From positions 100,748-164,747 of the forward strand of contig CBINHC010000010.1 of the NCBI GenBank assembly GCA_966250385.1: a DNA stretch of 64,000 nt, written 5' to 3'. Made by a program: the position numbers and the translations under genes. Within the stretch, counting starts at the first letter, position 1, and each line of letters starts with the position of its first letter. The notes under the pieces are model-generated. The model was not told the origin of the DNA, did not search any database, and worked only from the letters and a program-made list of their open reading frames with translations. Source of the DNA: DASWTL01 sp966250385. Its GTDB lineage: Bacteria > Bacteroidota > Bacteroidia > Sphingobacteriales > Sphingobacteriaceae. Below, piece after piece: positions 55,528-64,000 of this stretch.

Positions 55528-56630
55528 CTATATAATAAAGCCCCGCTCTCGTACGGGTCGAAAACCTAAACGGATCGCTACGCGGTGGTAATTATGAAGT
55601 TCTTCACTTAGCCTCGATGTAAACACTTCTTCTGACAGTTCTCCCAGACCCGCATTAAAAAGCCTGTAATGGTCCTCTAATATGTCAGTTGTGCCCTGAT
55701 GTAAATGAAACTTTACCAACCGAAATTGACTTTGGCAAAAGGCAAGTAAGTGTTTGGACATATCAGGCAAATAGTCCCCTTTCATGGAATTAATGGAGTT
55801 GGTCGTCGGAATTATATTCCAAAGTTCATCGTGCCCAACATAACTCCACGGTATGAAGTGGTCCATTGAAAGATGCAATGCATCAATTGAAATCTCACTG
55901 TAAATGCAAGAAAATGGATGAGCTTCGATAAATGCGCGCCAAGCTTTTTTCGCAACTGTTAGGTCCCGAAACTTCGGCTTCTCTAGCTTTTCCGCGAGTC
56001 CAATGACGTTGGGATTATTTCTTTGCAGGAATCGAAGTAGATGCCATTGGATAAAGCCTCTCAAGAAATGGTAGTTACGCTGAAAATAGATCGCCCAATC
56101 GTTATTTACCAGAATTCCCCTGTCCATCAGTTGATACGGAACAGGAAAGTCGGCATGCGCAGATGCCGTCTTTATATATGCATCTTTGTGCTGATCCTTC
56201 ATACCGGCTAAGGCAGATGAAAAAAATGGGCTTAAGAATCTGCCAGCGACATAACGCTTCAATGTCCTGCTAATAATCTCCCTAAGAGCGTCAAGCCCTT
56301 TCGGAGTGAGCTGGTCTGCTAGTTGAATGTCTATGGGTGGCGCGCCAGGGCTGTTATCAATCTTCGCCTGTCGTTAATAAACTGCACGAGCGTTCTAAAA
56401 CTGTCCTGCTTTCCAAAAGATAGACGATAGTAGTCTAGTGGATACCAGGCGTAGGACAACATTCCTCCTGTGAGTTGCTGAAAAGAAAAATACCTCTCAT
56501 TTTTCACATTCAGATGATCCAAAATAGCGAGGAACCAATAATATTTGTACGTTACATCGCTGAGACAACCGGCAAATGTAGCTATATCCGATTCACGATC
56601 TGAAGGTAGTTGAAAAGCTTGGTTGTCCAT
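55528..56630 (-). pseudogene. HNH endonuclease-type gene split by one frameshift
   Basis: Two minus-strand frames join into one protein of about 370 residues. The first, from ATG 56630, reads MDNQAFQLPSDRES to ALARHP and stops at 56331. The second is open from 56373 and reads through IDIQLADQLTPKGLD to the HNH motif LSMDHFIPWSYVGHDELWNIIPTTNSINSMKGD (His, Asn, Asn pattern of His-Me finger nucleases). Adding one C in the CACCC stretch near 56334-56338 fuses them as ARHPIDIQL. It may be a true mutation, a sequencing error or programmed frameshifting. HNH genes of this form are known next to dnd genes. It sits between the dpt and dnd halves. Confidence 0.75.
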
Positions 56631-56670
56631 CTTGCTGTATTCCAATGGTAATCGGGGATGGTAATATCGC

Positions 56671-56687
56671 AAAGGTTATACACCTTT
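56671..56687. promoter_or_regulatory. Palindrome in the divergent HNH-dndC promoter region
   Basis: AAAGGT and ACCTTT form perfect 6-base arms around TATAC, in the 138-bp gap between the HNH start (56630) and dndC start (56769). The placement suits an operator controlling one or both directions. It differs from the palindrome upstream of the XRE gene. Confidence 0.35.
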
Positions 56688-56768
56688 AGCTATTTTTCCA
56701 CCGATCTCTATACTTGTTTTTTAAACTCTATATTAGGATTATTTTTTCAGTCAACTAAGCCGTTTTTT

Positions 56769-58079
56769 ATGTCATTGGATATCAAGCAACTGGAAGCAGA
56801 GGTCATCGACCAATACTTAAATGACGAGAGTGATCGCCCCTGGATCATCGGTTTTAGCGGTGGCAAAGACTCCACAATGCTGCTCCAGCTGGTCTGGTAT
56901 GCATTGCTTAAGGTACCAGCGGAACTTCGCCGTCGCCATATATATGTAGTCTGCAATGATACATTAGTTGAAAATCCCAAAATTGCCCAGTTCATCCGAG
57001 TAACGTTAAAGAATATTCAGACAGCCGCAGCTCGTCAAAGCTTTCCGCTGACCGTTCACGAAACTGCCCCAAAGTTAGAGGAAACCTTTTGGGTTAACCT
57101 TTTGGGAAAAGGTTACCCAGCGCCTAACAATAAGTTCCGCTGGTGTACCGAGCGTCTAAAGATTAATCCCACTACTGAATTCATTAAGACCAAAATAGAT
57201 GAAACGGGCGAGGTTATCATACTATTGGGTACTCGTAGCGCCGAAAGCACCAACCGTGCACGCAGTATTAAAAAACATGCAGTAAAAGGAGAGCGGTTAC
57301 GCAAGCATGTATTGCCAAACGCGTACGTTTTTGCAGTGATCAAGGATGTAGAGACGGAAGAGCTCTGGCAATATTTGCTTCAGGTAAATCCGCCTTGGGG
57401 CGGCACCAATCGAGACCTGGTCACCCTTTACCGCAACGCCAATGGCGGCGACTGTCCGTTGGTAATCGATACAACAACCCCGTCCTGCGGTAATAGCCGT
57501 TTTGGATGTTGGGTTTGTACTGTTGTTAATCGGGATCGATCCATGGAAGCATTGATCGACAATGGTGAAGATTGGATGGAACCGCTATCCGCGTTCCGCG
57601 ACCTGCTGCAGGAAACTCGTAATGAACGTGAATGGCGTCAAATGCAACGCCGCAATAGCGACACAGTCGGCGAAGACGTCTGGGGGCCTTATTACCCTGA
57701 AAAAAGAGCCCTGCTGCTGAAAGCGTTACTCGAGGCACAAAAGGAGGTGCAGGCTTATGATCCGGAACTCGTATTAATCAATTATCAGGAACTGGTTGCA
57801 ATCCAGGTCATCTGGCACCGCGATTCAATATTCAATCTTGGTGTGGCTGAAATTTACAATTCGGTTTATGGAACCCAAATGAGTAGTGCCGATTTCAGCC
57901 AACAGAACATCTTCGAGAACGAGATCTTGAAGGAGGTTTGTGAACTTGAATCCGATGTTACATTAATCAATGAACTACTTGAAATCCAAAAATCGAAATA
58001 CATTTTAGTGAATAACTACGGACTTCAAAATGACTTCGATACTCATCTAGAGCATTACGTTAAAAATCAATCGACCTAA
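56769..58079 (+). CDS. dndC: DNA sulfur modification protein DndC
   Basis: 436 residues from ATG at 56769; the longer frame from 56658 would cross the palindrome and the AT-rich promoter region. PP-loop ATP pyrophosphatase motif IIGFSGGKDSTMLLQL at about residues 27-42, as in PAPS reductase relatives. Cysteines for an iron-sulfur cluster lie in KFRWCTERLK and CGNSRFGCWVCTVV. DndC activates the DNA backbone phosphate for sulfur insertion, receiving sulfur from a cysteine desulfurase (DndA or IscS), which is not encoded nearby. The stop codon overlaps the dndD start (TAATG). Confidence 0.95.
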   Translation: MSLDIKQLEAEVIDQYLNDESDRPWIIGFSGGKDSTMLLQLVWYALLKVPAELRRRHIYVVCNDTLVENPKIAQFIRVTLKNIQTAAARQSFPLTVHETAPKLEETFWVNLLGKGYPAPNNKFRWCTERLKINPTTEFIKTKIDETGEVIILLGTRSAESTNRARSIKKHAVKGERLRKHVLPNAYVFAVIKDVETEELWQYLLQVNPPWGGTNRDLVTLYRNANGGDCPLVIDTTTPSCGNSRFGCWVCTVVNRDRSMEALIDNGEDWMEPLSAFRDLLQETRNEREWRQMQRRNSDTVGEDVWGPYYPEKRALLLKALLEAQKEVQAYDPELVLINYQELVAIQVIWHRDSIFNLGVAEIYNSVYGTQMSSADFSQQNIFENEILKEVCELESDVTLINELLEIQKSKYILVNNYGLQNDFDTHLEHYVKNQST

Positions 58080-60193
58080 TGATTATCAACCAGATCACAC
58101 TACGTAATTTCAGGGTCTATCATGGGACCAATCGGGTTGAACTTTCAACAGATAAAGAACAAAATATCTCCATCATCTCCGGGAATAACGGTTTTGGTAA
58201 AACATCATTTCTAACCTCGCTCGTATGGTGCTTATACGGCAAATTAATGGGGGATGTAGATGTAAGATATCGCCAGGAGATCTATGAATCAGGCGGTTAC
58301 AGAGCATATTGCAAAAAACTCATGAATCGGTTGGCAGAAGATCAGGCTGAGAAAGGTGCAGGTTTAGTCGAGGAACGGGAATCAGAGGCAAAGGCTTCGG
58401 ATTCTCTGGACAACGAATCTTTTAGTGTTACCGTTAACTTTTCAGACATTCTGATTCCTTCCGTATCTTGTCAGTCTGTTCAGGTTAAACGCACATGCTT
58501 TACAAGGAATCAACAGGAAACGGTAGAGATTCTTATTGATGGTAAAACCAACGAGCTGACTAAACAGGTCGGTTCAGAGATCTTTATCAACGACTTTATA
58601 TTGCCTAAAGAGATTGCCAAATTCTTCTTCTTTGATGCTGAAAAAATCGTTTCATTAGCAGAAATCAAAAACTCTGACGAAAAAGTCTACTTAAGCCAAG
58701 CCTATGCGGAAGTTTTGGGGATAAAAAAATACACAGACCTTCGGGCTAACCTTTTAAATACCCGCTTACGTTTACGAGAGAAGTCAGCGCACAAGAGTGA
58801 TCGCGATAAACTTGCAAACTTGCAGCGGCAACTTTCTCAGAATGAACAGCTGCTTGATCAATTCAAAGAAGAGATCGCACTTAGCCAGGAAGAACTGATT
58901 AGCAAGAAGAGCTTGTCCGACAATTATCAGATACAACTGATCAGAGAAGGAAGCAGCCTTACCGTTGAAGAGGTAAAAGCCCTCAAGGCGAAGCAAACTG
59001 AGTTGTCAGTCCATTTGGCCCAACTTCGTCATAACTTCAACGAATTGATGGAACTAGCACCTTTCGCTATCGCAGGCAATAAGATGCGCGCTGTCAAGGC
59101 GCAACTTGAAAAAGAGTTCAATAACAGCGCGGTCTCCGCCACATTGCTCGAGCATAAGTTCACAGAGATAAAGCTCTCTATCGAACGTGGAAGGAGCCTA
59201 CTCAATATCGGCAGTACAGAAGAGGGAGCGTTGGTAAACCTGATTAAGGATATCCTGTTGCCCGCTCAACCAGCTGACCAAAAAGTCTTACTAGATTTTA
59301 CTACGGAGCAATATAATCGCTTCAATGCGATCTACGACAATTTGCAAAATGCCTATTTAAAGACATTTAAACAATTAGTGTCAGAGCAAAAGCGCCTACA
59401 GTTTATCAGTAATACAGTTCAACGCAAGTTGCAGGACGCTGAATCGAAAGAACAAGATGTCGTAATTCAGGCAGCCCGAGCCAATAAACAAAAGGTAGAT
59501 AGAGAGATAGTCCAACTGGAAGAAGAATTGAATAACCTTGAGGCCCGGGTTTTTGTTACACAACAAGAAAACCAAACTTTATCCCGCCAACTGTCAGAAT
59601 TGGCAAAGCGGGTAAAGATGGAAGACATCGATCTGGAAAAGGATAGGGTGGCAGAACGTTTAATCAATGAGCTGGATAAATTTATTTACCAGTTAAAGAC
59701 TAAGAAAAAAGAATCACTTGAGCGCAATCTGACTAGTGAGTTGAATCGCTTAATGCATAAAGATTTTGTTCGTAGCGTCAAAGTGATTGTCGAGGGTGAC
59801 TTAATCGATATCGAACTTTACGATATAAATAACCGCGTAATCAATAAAGAACAGCTGTCAAAAGGAGAACAGCAGTTATATGCTACCGCCTTGTTAAAAG
59901 GCTTAGTGGAAGAATCGCATATCAGGTTTCCAATTTTCATTGACAGCCCGCTTCAGAAATTTGATAAAACACACTCCCGGAATATCATAAAACAATTCTA
60001 TCCGAGCATATCAACCCAACTTGTCTTATTCCCTTTATTGGAGAATGAATTGACAGCAGATGAATTTACTTTACTGCAACCTAAAGTCGGCACCGCCTAT
60101 CTGATCCAACAAGTAGAAAAGTATCACTCAACTTTTGTGAAGACAGAACCGGAGCAATTGTTTAACCAATATCATTTATCTTATGTTCAGTAA
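58079..60193 (+). CDS. dndD: DNA sulfur modification protein DndD, SMC-like ATPase
   Basis: 704 residues. N-terminal MIINQITLRNFRVYHGTN and Walker A IISGNNGFGKTSFLTSL at residues about 31-47 are typical of Rad50/SMC-type proteins. Long coiled coils fill about residues 220-540 (LERNLTSELNRLM and earlier segments). The C-terminal ATPase part has the signature LSKGEQQLYATALLKGL and Walker B FPIFIDSPLQKFDKTHSR. DndD supplies ATPase activity that works with DndC and DndE in phosphorothioation. It overlaps dndC by one base and dndE by 11. Confidence 0.94.
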   Translation: MIINQITLRNFRVYHGTNRVELSTDKEQNISIISGNNGFGKTSFLTSLVWCLYGKLMGDVDVRYRQEIYESGGYRAYCKKLMNRLAEDQAEKGAGLVEERESEAKASDSLDNESFSVTVNFSDILIPSVSCQSVQVKRTCFTRNQQETVEILIDGKTNELTKQVGSEIFINDFILPKEIAKFFFFDAEKIVSLAEIKNSDEKVYLSQAYAEVLGIKKYTDLRANLLNTRLRLREKSAHKSDRDKLANLQRQLSQNEQLLDQFKEEIALSQEELISKKSLSDNYQIQLIREGSSLTVEEVKALKAKQTELSVHLAQLRHNFNELMELAPFAIAGNKMRAVKAQLEKEFNNSAVSATLLEHKFTEIKLSIERGRSLLNIGSTEEGALVNLIKDILLPAQPADQKVLLDFTTEQYNRFNAIYDNLQNAYLKTFKQLVSEQKRLQFISNTVQRKLQDAESKEQDVVIQAARANKQKVDREIVQLEEELNNLEARVFVTQQENQTLSRQLSELAKRVKMEDIDLEKDRVAERLINELDKFIYQLKTKKKESLERNLTSELNRLMHKDFVRSVKVIVEGDLIDIELYDINNRVINKEQLSKGEQQLYATALLKGLVEESHIRFPIFIDSPLQKFDKTHSRNIIKQFYPSISTQLVLFPLLENELTADEFTLLQPKVGTAYLIQQVEKYHSTFVKTEPEQLFNQYHLSYVQ

Positions 60194-60572
60194 TATAAAG
60201 ACATCTAAGGCGAATAAGGAAGTTGTTACTAAGTTGACCAATAAGCTTAACCTGGGAGCGGAGAACCTGATCGCCCGTATAGCACTTACGCATTCCATTT
60301 CTCAAGATCGTGTCTTACGCCTCGAAGAGATTAAAGATTCCGGCGGCAAGGAATATAGCTTTAAGGTCTTGTTTGGGGATAATGCTGAATTCTATGTCGC
60401 CTTAGTTTGCGTACACTACAATCTTTACAAGTCAGATAAAGATATCGCTCGATATATTAAGATGCATATTGATGACGGATTACAGCTCCTGGATACAGAC
60501 TTTACCAGTACACTGGGCTTAGACTCCTTAGTAAGCAACATTGATCGTGGGCTCCAGTATCTTGTTGATTGA
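60183..60572 (+). CDS. dndE: DNA sulfur modification protein DndE
   Basis: 129 residues, the usual length. The family features NLGAENLIARIALTHSISQDR and the C-terminal YIKMHIDDGLQLL are present. DndE is a small DNA-binding protein that recognises nicked DNA and completes the DndCDE modification complex. Its start overlaps the end of dndD by 11 bp. It ends the rightward operon; the stop codon at 60572 is followed by the nucleotidyltransferase remnant on the other strand. Confidence 0.93.
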   Translation: MFSNIKTSKANKEVVTKLTNKLNLGAENLIARIALTHSISQDRVLRLEEIKDSGGKEYSFKVLFGDNAEFYVALVCVHYNLYKSDKDIARYIKMHIDDGLQLLDTDFTSTLGLDSLVSNIDRGLQYLVD

Positions 60573-60598
60573 CAGCATAGACTAAGGCTCAAAAACGC

Positions 60599-61123
60599 TC
60601 ATGTGACACTTTCGAGCTCTTGTGGGTATCCAAGCCACAGAGAGTGTAAAATGGACTGTCGTACGTTTGAATCCGAGCATGAAATCGCGGAGCACGATGC
60701 CGGGCAGGGAAGCGATCTTGATGCGCAACTGCCCGTCTTCGGATTCGAATAGTTCCAAGCGGCGAAGAAGACTTCCTTAAACCCGTTGGTTACAACCTGG
60801 GCTTCGCCGTCTGCCATATTTAGCTCTTGATCAATCTCTATAGAACCGAAGGGCAGGATGTCAACTGTGATGCCTCCCGGTGAAATCATAGCAAAGGAGT
60901 TACCTTTGGTTTCCACGTTACCTTTTTCCCTGGCTAGGAATGTTTTGAGCTCTTCGAGTTTTTCCTTCTGGGGAACCAGGATGGCAAAGTCGACGTCGGC
61001 GGTCGTTCGGCTAACTATCTTTTCCTGTTGGAACCAAGCGTCTCGCGCCAGAGCGCCGATCAGGTAATAATCGATCCCGATCTTTTCCAGGGCTTCTTCC
61101 AGCGTCCAAATAATATGGCGCAA
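60599..61123 (-). pseudogene. Frameshifted nucleotidyltransferase (AbiEii-like) remnant
   Basis: The frame encodes ALEKIGIDYYLIGALARDAWFQQEKIVSRTTADVDFAILVPQKEKLEELK, the N-terminal half of an AbiEii/DUF1814-type nucleotidyltransferase (G-A...R-T-T-x-D-x-D-F motif). Near 60740 the natural continuation (ELFESEDGQLRIKIASLPGIVL) is found in another frame, so the gene is frameshifted. The rest of the family domain is missing at 60600. The frame is open upstream to about 61170 but has no ATG. A minus-strand reading that ends just upstream (LDERQELIKEHKF) may be the tail of the partner gene, cut by the IS3-type insertion. Confidence 0.7.
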
Positions 61124-61294
61124 GGCTTCGTGCGCAGCCGTTTGAAATCTACTTTCAGCATCAGAACTTGTGTTCTTTAATCAGTTCCTGCCTCTCGTCG
61201 AGGCAGCGTGGGTCCATGGTGTAGTCAGGTCCGCGTGTAATCTTCCCTAAAAGCAGCTACGATAATAAAAGTAGTAGTCTATAAATTTAGGGAA

Positions 61295-61462
61295 ATGAAA
61301 AAAAGCAACTTTACCGAGTCACAAATCATCAAAATCTTATCCTCCCAGGAAGCTGGGCGAACTGTTTCGGACCTCTGCCGGGAGCATGGAATCAGTCAGG
61401 GGACTTTTTACAACTGGAAGAGCAAATACTCCGGAATGGATATTTCGCAGTTGAAGCATCTT
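61295..61462 (+). pseudogene. IS3-family transposase OrfA, 5' part
   Basis: Fifty-six codons from ATG 61295 (FTESQIIKILSSQEAGRTVSDLCREHGISQGTFYNWKSKYSG) encode the HTH_Tnp_1 domain of IS3-type OrfA. The frame ends at the 6-bp duplication CATCTT. It continues exactly in frame at 63952 (KEMEKELAQYKKIVAE) to the window edge. The intact reading would be QLKHLKEMEKELAQYKK, a leucine-zipper as expected for OrfA. Confidence 0.88.
61457..61462 (+). repeat. Left target-site duplication of the IS21-type element
   Basis: CATCTT directly precedes the element; the same six bases follow it at 63946-63951. Confidence 0.85.
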
Positions 61463-61581
61463 TGTATATATCGGTCCATTCCGGGCCAGCCGTATCGGTG
61501 ATGCTGGGCCAGTCCTATCGGTGATACCGGGCCACTTTGAACAAAGTATTACTTTACAGGAAACAACTTATCCTGTTCAGT

Positions 61582-63129
61582 ATGGCTGGTCACCGAAAAG
61601 ACATGTTAGACATTCAACGTATTATTCAATTAAAAGCGTCCGGCGAGAGTAATCGCTCTATTGCCCGTTTACTCGGAATCAACCGGAAAACGGTTAATGA
61701 ATATATTCAGGCGCTTGGCGGCGCTACCCAAGACTATCTGTCCTTAAGTCAATTAAGGGAAGACGAACTGGCGGGCATATTGCCGGAAACCAAAATAGCC
61801 AGTAAGCCAGACGCTTACCATGAGCTCCAATCACTAATCCCCAAGTACCAGGAAGAACTTCAAAAGCCGGGTTTTACCTACCTGCATCTTTGGGAGACTT
61901 ATCGCGCCAAAAATCCAGATGGGTATGGATATACTCAGTTTAAGGAGCATCTTCAAAAAGCGTTTGCTGTTCAAGATGCCAGTTTTCGCCTGGAACAAAC
62001 AATGGGTGAAAAGCTGCTGATCGATTATGCGGGAGATAAAATGCATATCGTTGACCGGCAGACAGGGGAGCGACAGTATGTTGAACTATTTGTTGCTGTG
62101 CTGGCGGGAAGCGGTTATACCTATGTGGAGGCAACTCCTAACCAACAAAAAGCCTCGTTCCTTAAAAGCATCCGGCATGCATTAGAATATATTGGTGGCG
62201 TTCCGAAGCTGATTGTGACCGACAACCTCAAATCTGCCGTTACGGTGGCCGACAGGTATGAACCGGAGCTGAATAAGGACTTCAAAGCCTTTGCACTGCA
62301 TTACAATACCGCCATACTGGCTACCCGCTCCCGGAAGCCAAAAGATAAGGCTTTGGTCGAGAATGCCGTTAAGCTCGTATATCAGCGTATCTGTTTCCCG
62401 CTAAAAGATCAGGTGTTCTTCGACCTCCATTCACTCAACCAGGCCATCAACGCCCTGCTTCAGCAATACAACGACCGGCTGTATCAACAACGCCAGATCA
62501 GCCGGAGGCAGCTGTTTGAGGAACAGGAGAAGCCACTGCTGAAGCCGTTGCCCGATTATGGGTTCGCCTTACTCTCCTATAAGCAAATCAAGGTTCAAAA
62601 GAACTATCATGTCTTTCTTGGGGAGGACAAGCATTACTATAGTGTTCCCTTCCAGTTTATCGGAAAGAAAGTAGAACTGCGGTATAGCGAAACGATGGTG
62701 GAAGTCTATTCGGCCAACAGGCGAATTGCAACCCATCCCCGAAACCGGAAGCCAGCGGGCTTTTCCACCTTGGTTAGTCATATGCCTGAGAATCATCAAT
62801 ATATGCAAGGGTGGAATATGGCTGCCTTTCTTGAGTGGGGAATGTCGAAAGATCCCCTCATTCATCAATACCTTGAAAGGGTCTTCTCTCTGAGAGCCCA
62901 TCCGGAACAGGCTTATCGCTCCTGCTGGGGTATCCAGCGGCTGGGGAAAATCTATGGTACCGCACGATTAAAGAATGCCTGCATACGAGCCATGTCTTTT
63001 GATCAGTATGGCTATAAGATACTGGAAGCCATCCTGAAAAAGAATCTCGATCAGCAACTGGATCTCCAGCCGGAAACCGTCTGTTTACCGGAGCATGAGA
63101 ACCTACGGGGATCGCTTTATTACAATTAA
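61582..63129 (+). CDS. istA: IS21 family transposase IstA
   Basis: 515 residues from ATG at 61582 (an upstream TTG at 61537 gives a longer but less likely form). The N-terminal HTH is LDIQRIIQLKASGESNRSIARLLGINRKTVNEYI. The RVE-type catalytic core has LLIDYAGDKM (first Asp), LIVTDNLKSAV (second Asp) and KDKALVENAVKLVY (Glu). It ends with a C-terminal domain including HYYSVPFQFIGKKVELRYSETMVEVY. The gene is intact and probably active with IstB. Confidence 0.95.
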   Translation: MAGHRKDMLDIQRIIQLKASGESNRSIARLLGINRKTVNEYIQALGGATQDYLSLSQLREDELAGILPETKIASKPDAYHELQSLIPKYQEELQKPGFTYLHLWETYRAKNPDGYGYTQFKEHLQKAFAVQDASFRLEQTMGEKLLIDYAGDKMHIVDRQTGERQYVELFVAVLAGSGYTYVEATPNQQKASFLKSIRHALEYIGGVPKLIVTDNLKSAVTVADRYEPELNKDFKAFALHYNTAILATRSRKPKDKALVENAVKLVYQRICFPLKDQVFFDLHSLNQAINALLQQYNDRLYQQRQISRRQLFEEQEKPLLKPLPDYGFALLSYKQIKVQKNYHVFLGEDKHYYSVPFQFIGKKVELRYSETMVEVYSANRRIATHPRNRKPAGFSTLVSHMPENHQYMQGWNMAAFLEWGMSKDPLIHQYLERVFSLRAHPEQAYRSCWGIQRLGKIYGTARLKNACIRAMSFDQYGYKILEAILKKNLDQQLDLQPETVCLPEHENLRGSLYYN

Positions 63130-63138
63130 TCCAAACAT

Positions 63139-63861
63139 ATGAATGCACTACAAACAGTAGAAAAAATGAAAAGCCTGCGATTGCACGGAATGCTGCAGGC
63201 GTACCAAAGTAGCATGGAAACAAAGGCAAAGCTGACTCCAGACGAGCTTTTAAGCATCTTGATTGATGCCGAATGGCAGGATAGGGATAATAAGCGGATC
63301 GCTCGGTTGACCTATGGGGCTGCCTTTCGTTACACCGCTCATCTATCCGAAGTCAACTACCAGGTATCACGGGATCTGGACAAAGATCTGATTGCAAGGT
63401 TGGCTACCGGCCAGTTTATTGAGCAAAAGGAGAACCTCCTGATAACCGGTCCTACCGGAGTAGGGAAAAGCTTTCTTGCTTCAGCATTAGGGCATCAAGC
63501 CTGTTCCCTGGGGTATAAAACGGCATATTATAACACCGGCAAACTCTTTACCCGCCTGCACGGAGCAAAGGCGGATAACTCATTATACAAGGAGATTGCC
63601 CGTATTGAAAAGCAGGATCTGCTGATCCTCGATGACTTTGGACTTCAGAACCTCGACAAACCACAACGCGACCTGTTAATGGAAATCATAGAGGACCGAC
63701 ATAATAAGAAGTCTACCATCATCGCTTCCCAGTTGCCGGTCAGTGCCTGGTATGAGGTAATTGGAGAGGGTACTATTGCAGATGCTATCCTGGATCGGCT
63801 GGTACATGCAGCACATCGGCTGACCTTATCCGGAGAGTCCCTAAGAAAATTGAAAAAATAA
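63139..63861 (+). CDS. istB: IS21 family helper ATPase IstB
   Basis: 240 residues. Walker A LLITGPTGVGKSFLASALGHQA at about residue 96, Walker B LLILDDFGLQNLD at about residue 155, and sensor region TIIASQLPVSAWYEVIGE. A DnaC-like AAA+ protein that assists IstA in target selection. Starts 9 bp after the istA stop. Confidence 0.95.
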   Translation: MNALQTVEKMKSLRLHGMLQAYQSSMETKAKLTPDELLSILIDAEWQDRDNKRIARLTYGAAFRYTAHLSEVNYQVSRDLDKDLIARLATGQFIEQKENLLITGPTGVGKSFLASALGHQACSLGYKTAYYNTGKLFTRLHGAKADNSLYKEIARIEKQDLLILDDFGLQNLDKPQRDLLMEIIEDRHNKKSTIIASQLPVSAWYEVIGEGTIADAILDRLVHAAHRLTLSGESLRKLKK

Positions 63862-63945
63862 TCCTATAATTACTGGCCCTGTATCACCGATACAAGTGGC
63901 CCCTCTTCGAGCGATATGCTTGGCCCCCCATCACCGATATGCACA

Positions 63946-63951
63946 CATCTT
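63946..63951 (+). repeat. Right target-site duplication of the IS21-type element
   Basis: CATCTT, identical to 61457-61462, follows the right terminal repeat. Confidence 0.85.
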
Positions 63952-64000
63952 AAAGAAATGGAAAAAGAGCTGGCTCAATACAAGAAAATCGTGGCCGAGC
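63952..64000 (+). pseudogene. IS3-family OrfA, continuation to window edge
   Basis: The reading KEMEKELAQYKKIVAE is the expected coiled coil following the orfA start at 61295-61462. It restores one frame when the IS21-type element and one CATCTT are removed. The remaining IS3 sequence lies outside the window. Confidence 0.8.

Larger units (their letters stand above)
61236..61462 (+). mobile_element. Left part of an IS3-family element
   Basis: The region contains an IS3-type orfA start preceded by TGTAATCTTCCCT, a plausible terminal repeat with approximate left end at 61236-61240. The element is interrupted at 61462 by the IS21-type element and resumes at 63952. Its right end is beyond the window. 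Confidence 0.6.
61463..63945 (+). mobile_element. Complete IS21-family element, 2,483 bp
   Basis: Ends are TGTATATATCGG at the left and, reversed, TGTGCATATCGG at the right. Each end carries three related repeats containing ATCGGTGAT and GGGCCA about 23 bp apart (left 61465-61535, right 63871-63943), the multiple terminal repeats of IS21. The element encodes IstA and IstB and is flanked by the 6-bp duplication CATCTT. It lies inside an IS3-type orfA. Confidence 0.93.

Noticed and set aside
45000..61000. CRISPR array or retron in the defence island
   Set aside because: No regularly spaced direct repeats, cas genes or reverse transcriptase were found.

Overview
The window reads as a chromosomal segment of a free-living member of the Bacteroidota (Sphingobacteriales/Cytophagales/Chitinophagales-like). 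The evidence is two SusC/SusD nutrient-uptake loci, a DUF6520-type small protein beside a MauE-like membrane protein, TlpA-type redoxins with Bacteroidota-style extensions, FISUMP domains and weak Shine-Dalgarno sites. No rRNA, tRNA or CRISPR array was seen.

Layout. (1) 1-8,700, minus strand: the start of a secreted beta-helix repeat protein, then an outer-membrane uptake operon (SusC, SusD-like_2, lipid-binding lipoprotein) followed by a small exported protein with its own terminator. (2) 8,790-18,740, minus strand: a metabolic/regulatory stretch. It holds two paralogous VOC + AraC gene pairs, a PD40 protein, an S41 peptidase remnant, threonine dehydratase with an exported RidA, a cupin, two MBL-fold hydrolases, and an isochorismatase-TetR pair. 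Two identical 14-bp palindromes tie the isochorismatase-TetR unit and the MBL-MBL-VOC-AraC unit into one likely TetR regulon. (3) 19,420-31,166: a thioredoxin-fold protein, a 3,136-residue surface protein with 25 Fn3-like repeats and two FISUMP domains, and a divergent exported hypothetical. (4) 31,237-34,794: a PAS sensor kinase gene cut precisely by a 1,009-bp IS66-type mini-element with a perfect 8-bp target duplication, then a Crp-like regulator. (5) 35,268-44,672: MauE/DUF6520, an MNT-HEPN protein with a convergent XRE regulator, a TlpA-SusC-SusD operon and an XRE gene.

(6) 45,109-60,572 is a defence island built around DNA phosphorothioation. dndC-dndD-dndE run rightward. An XRE gene followed by dptF-dptG-dptH runs leftward. 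Between them sits an HNH endonuclease-type gene split by one frameshift. dndA and dndB are not in the cluster, so sulfur supply must come from elsewhere, and the XRE protein is the obvious local regulator candidate. A GIY-YIG protein and a 130-residue protein of unknown function lie on the dptH side. The island looks more A+T-rich than its surroundings.

(7) 60,599-64,000 is an insertion hot spot: a frameshifted nucleotidyltransferase remnant, then an IS3-type orfA that is itself interrupted by a complete 2,483-bp IS21-family element (istA, istB, three terminal repeats at each end, 6-bp target duplication).
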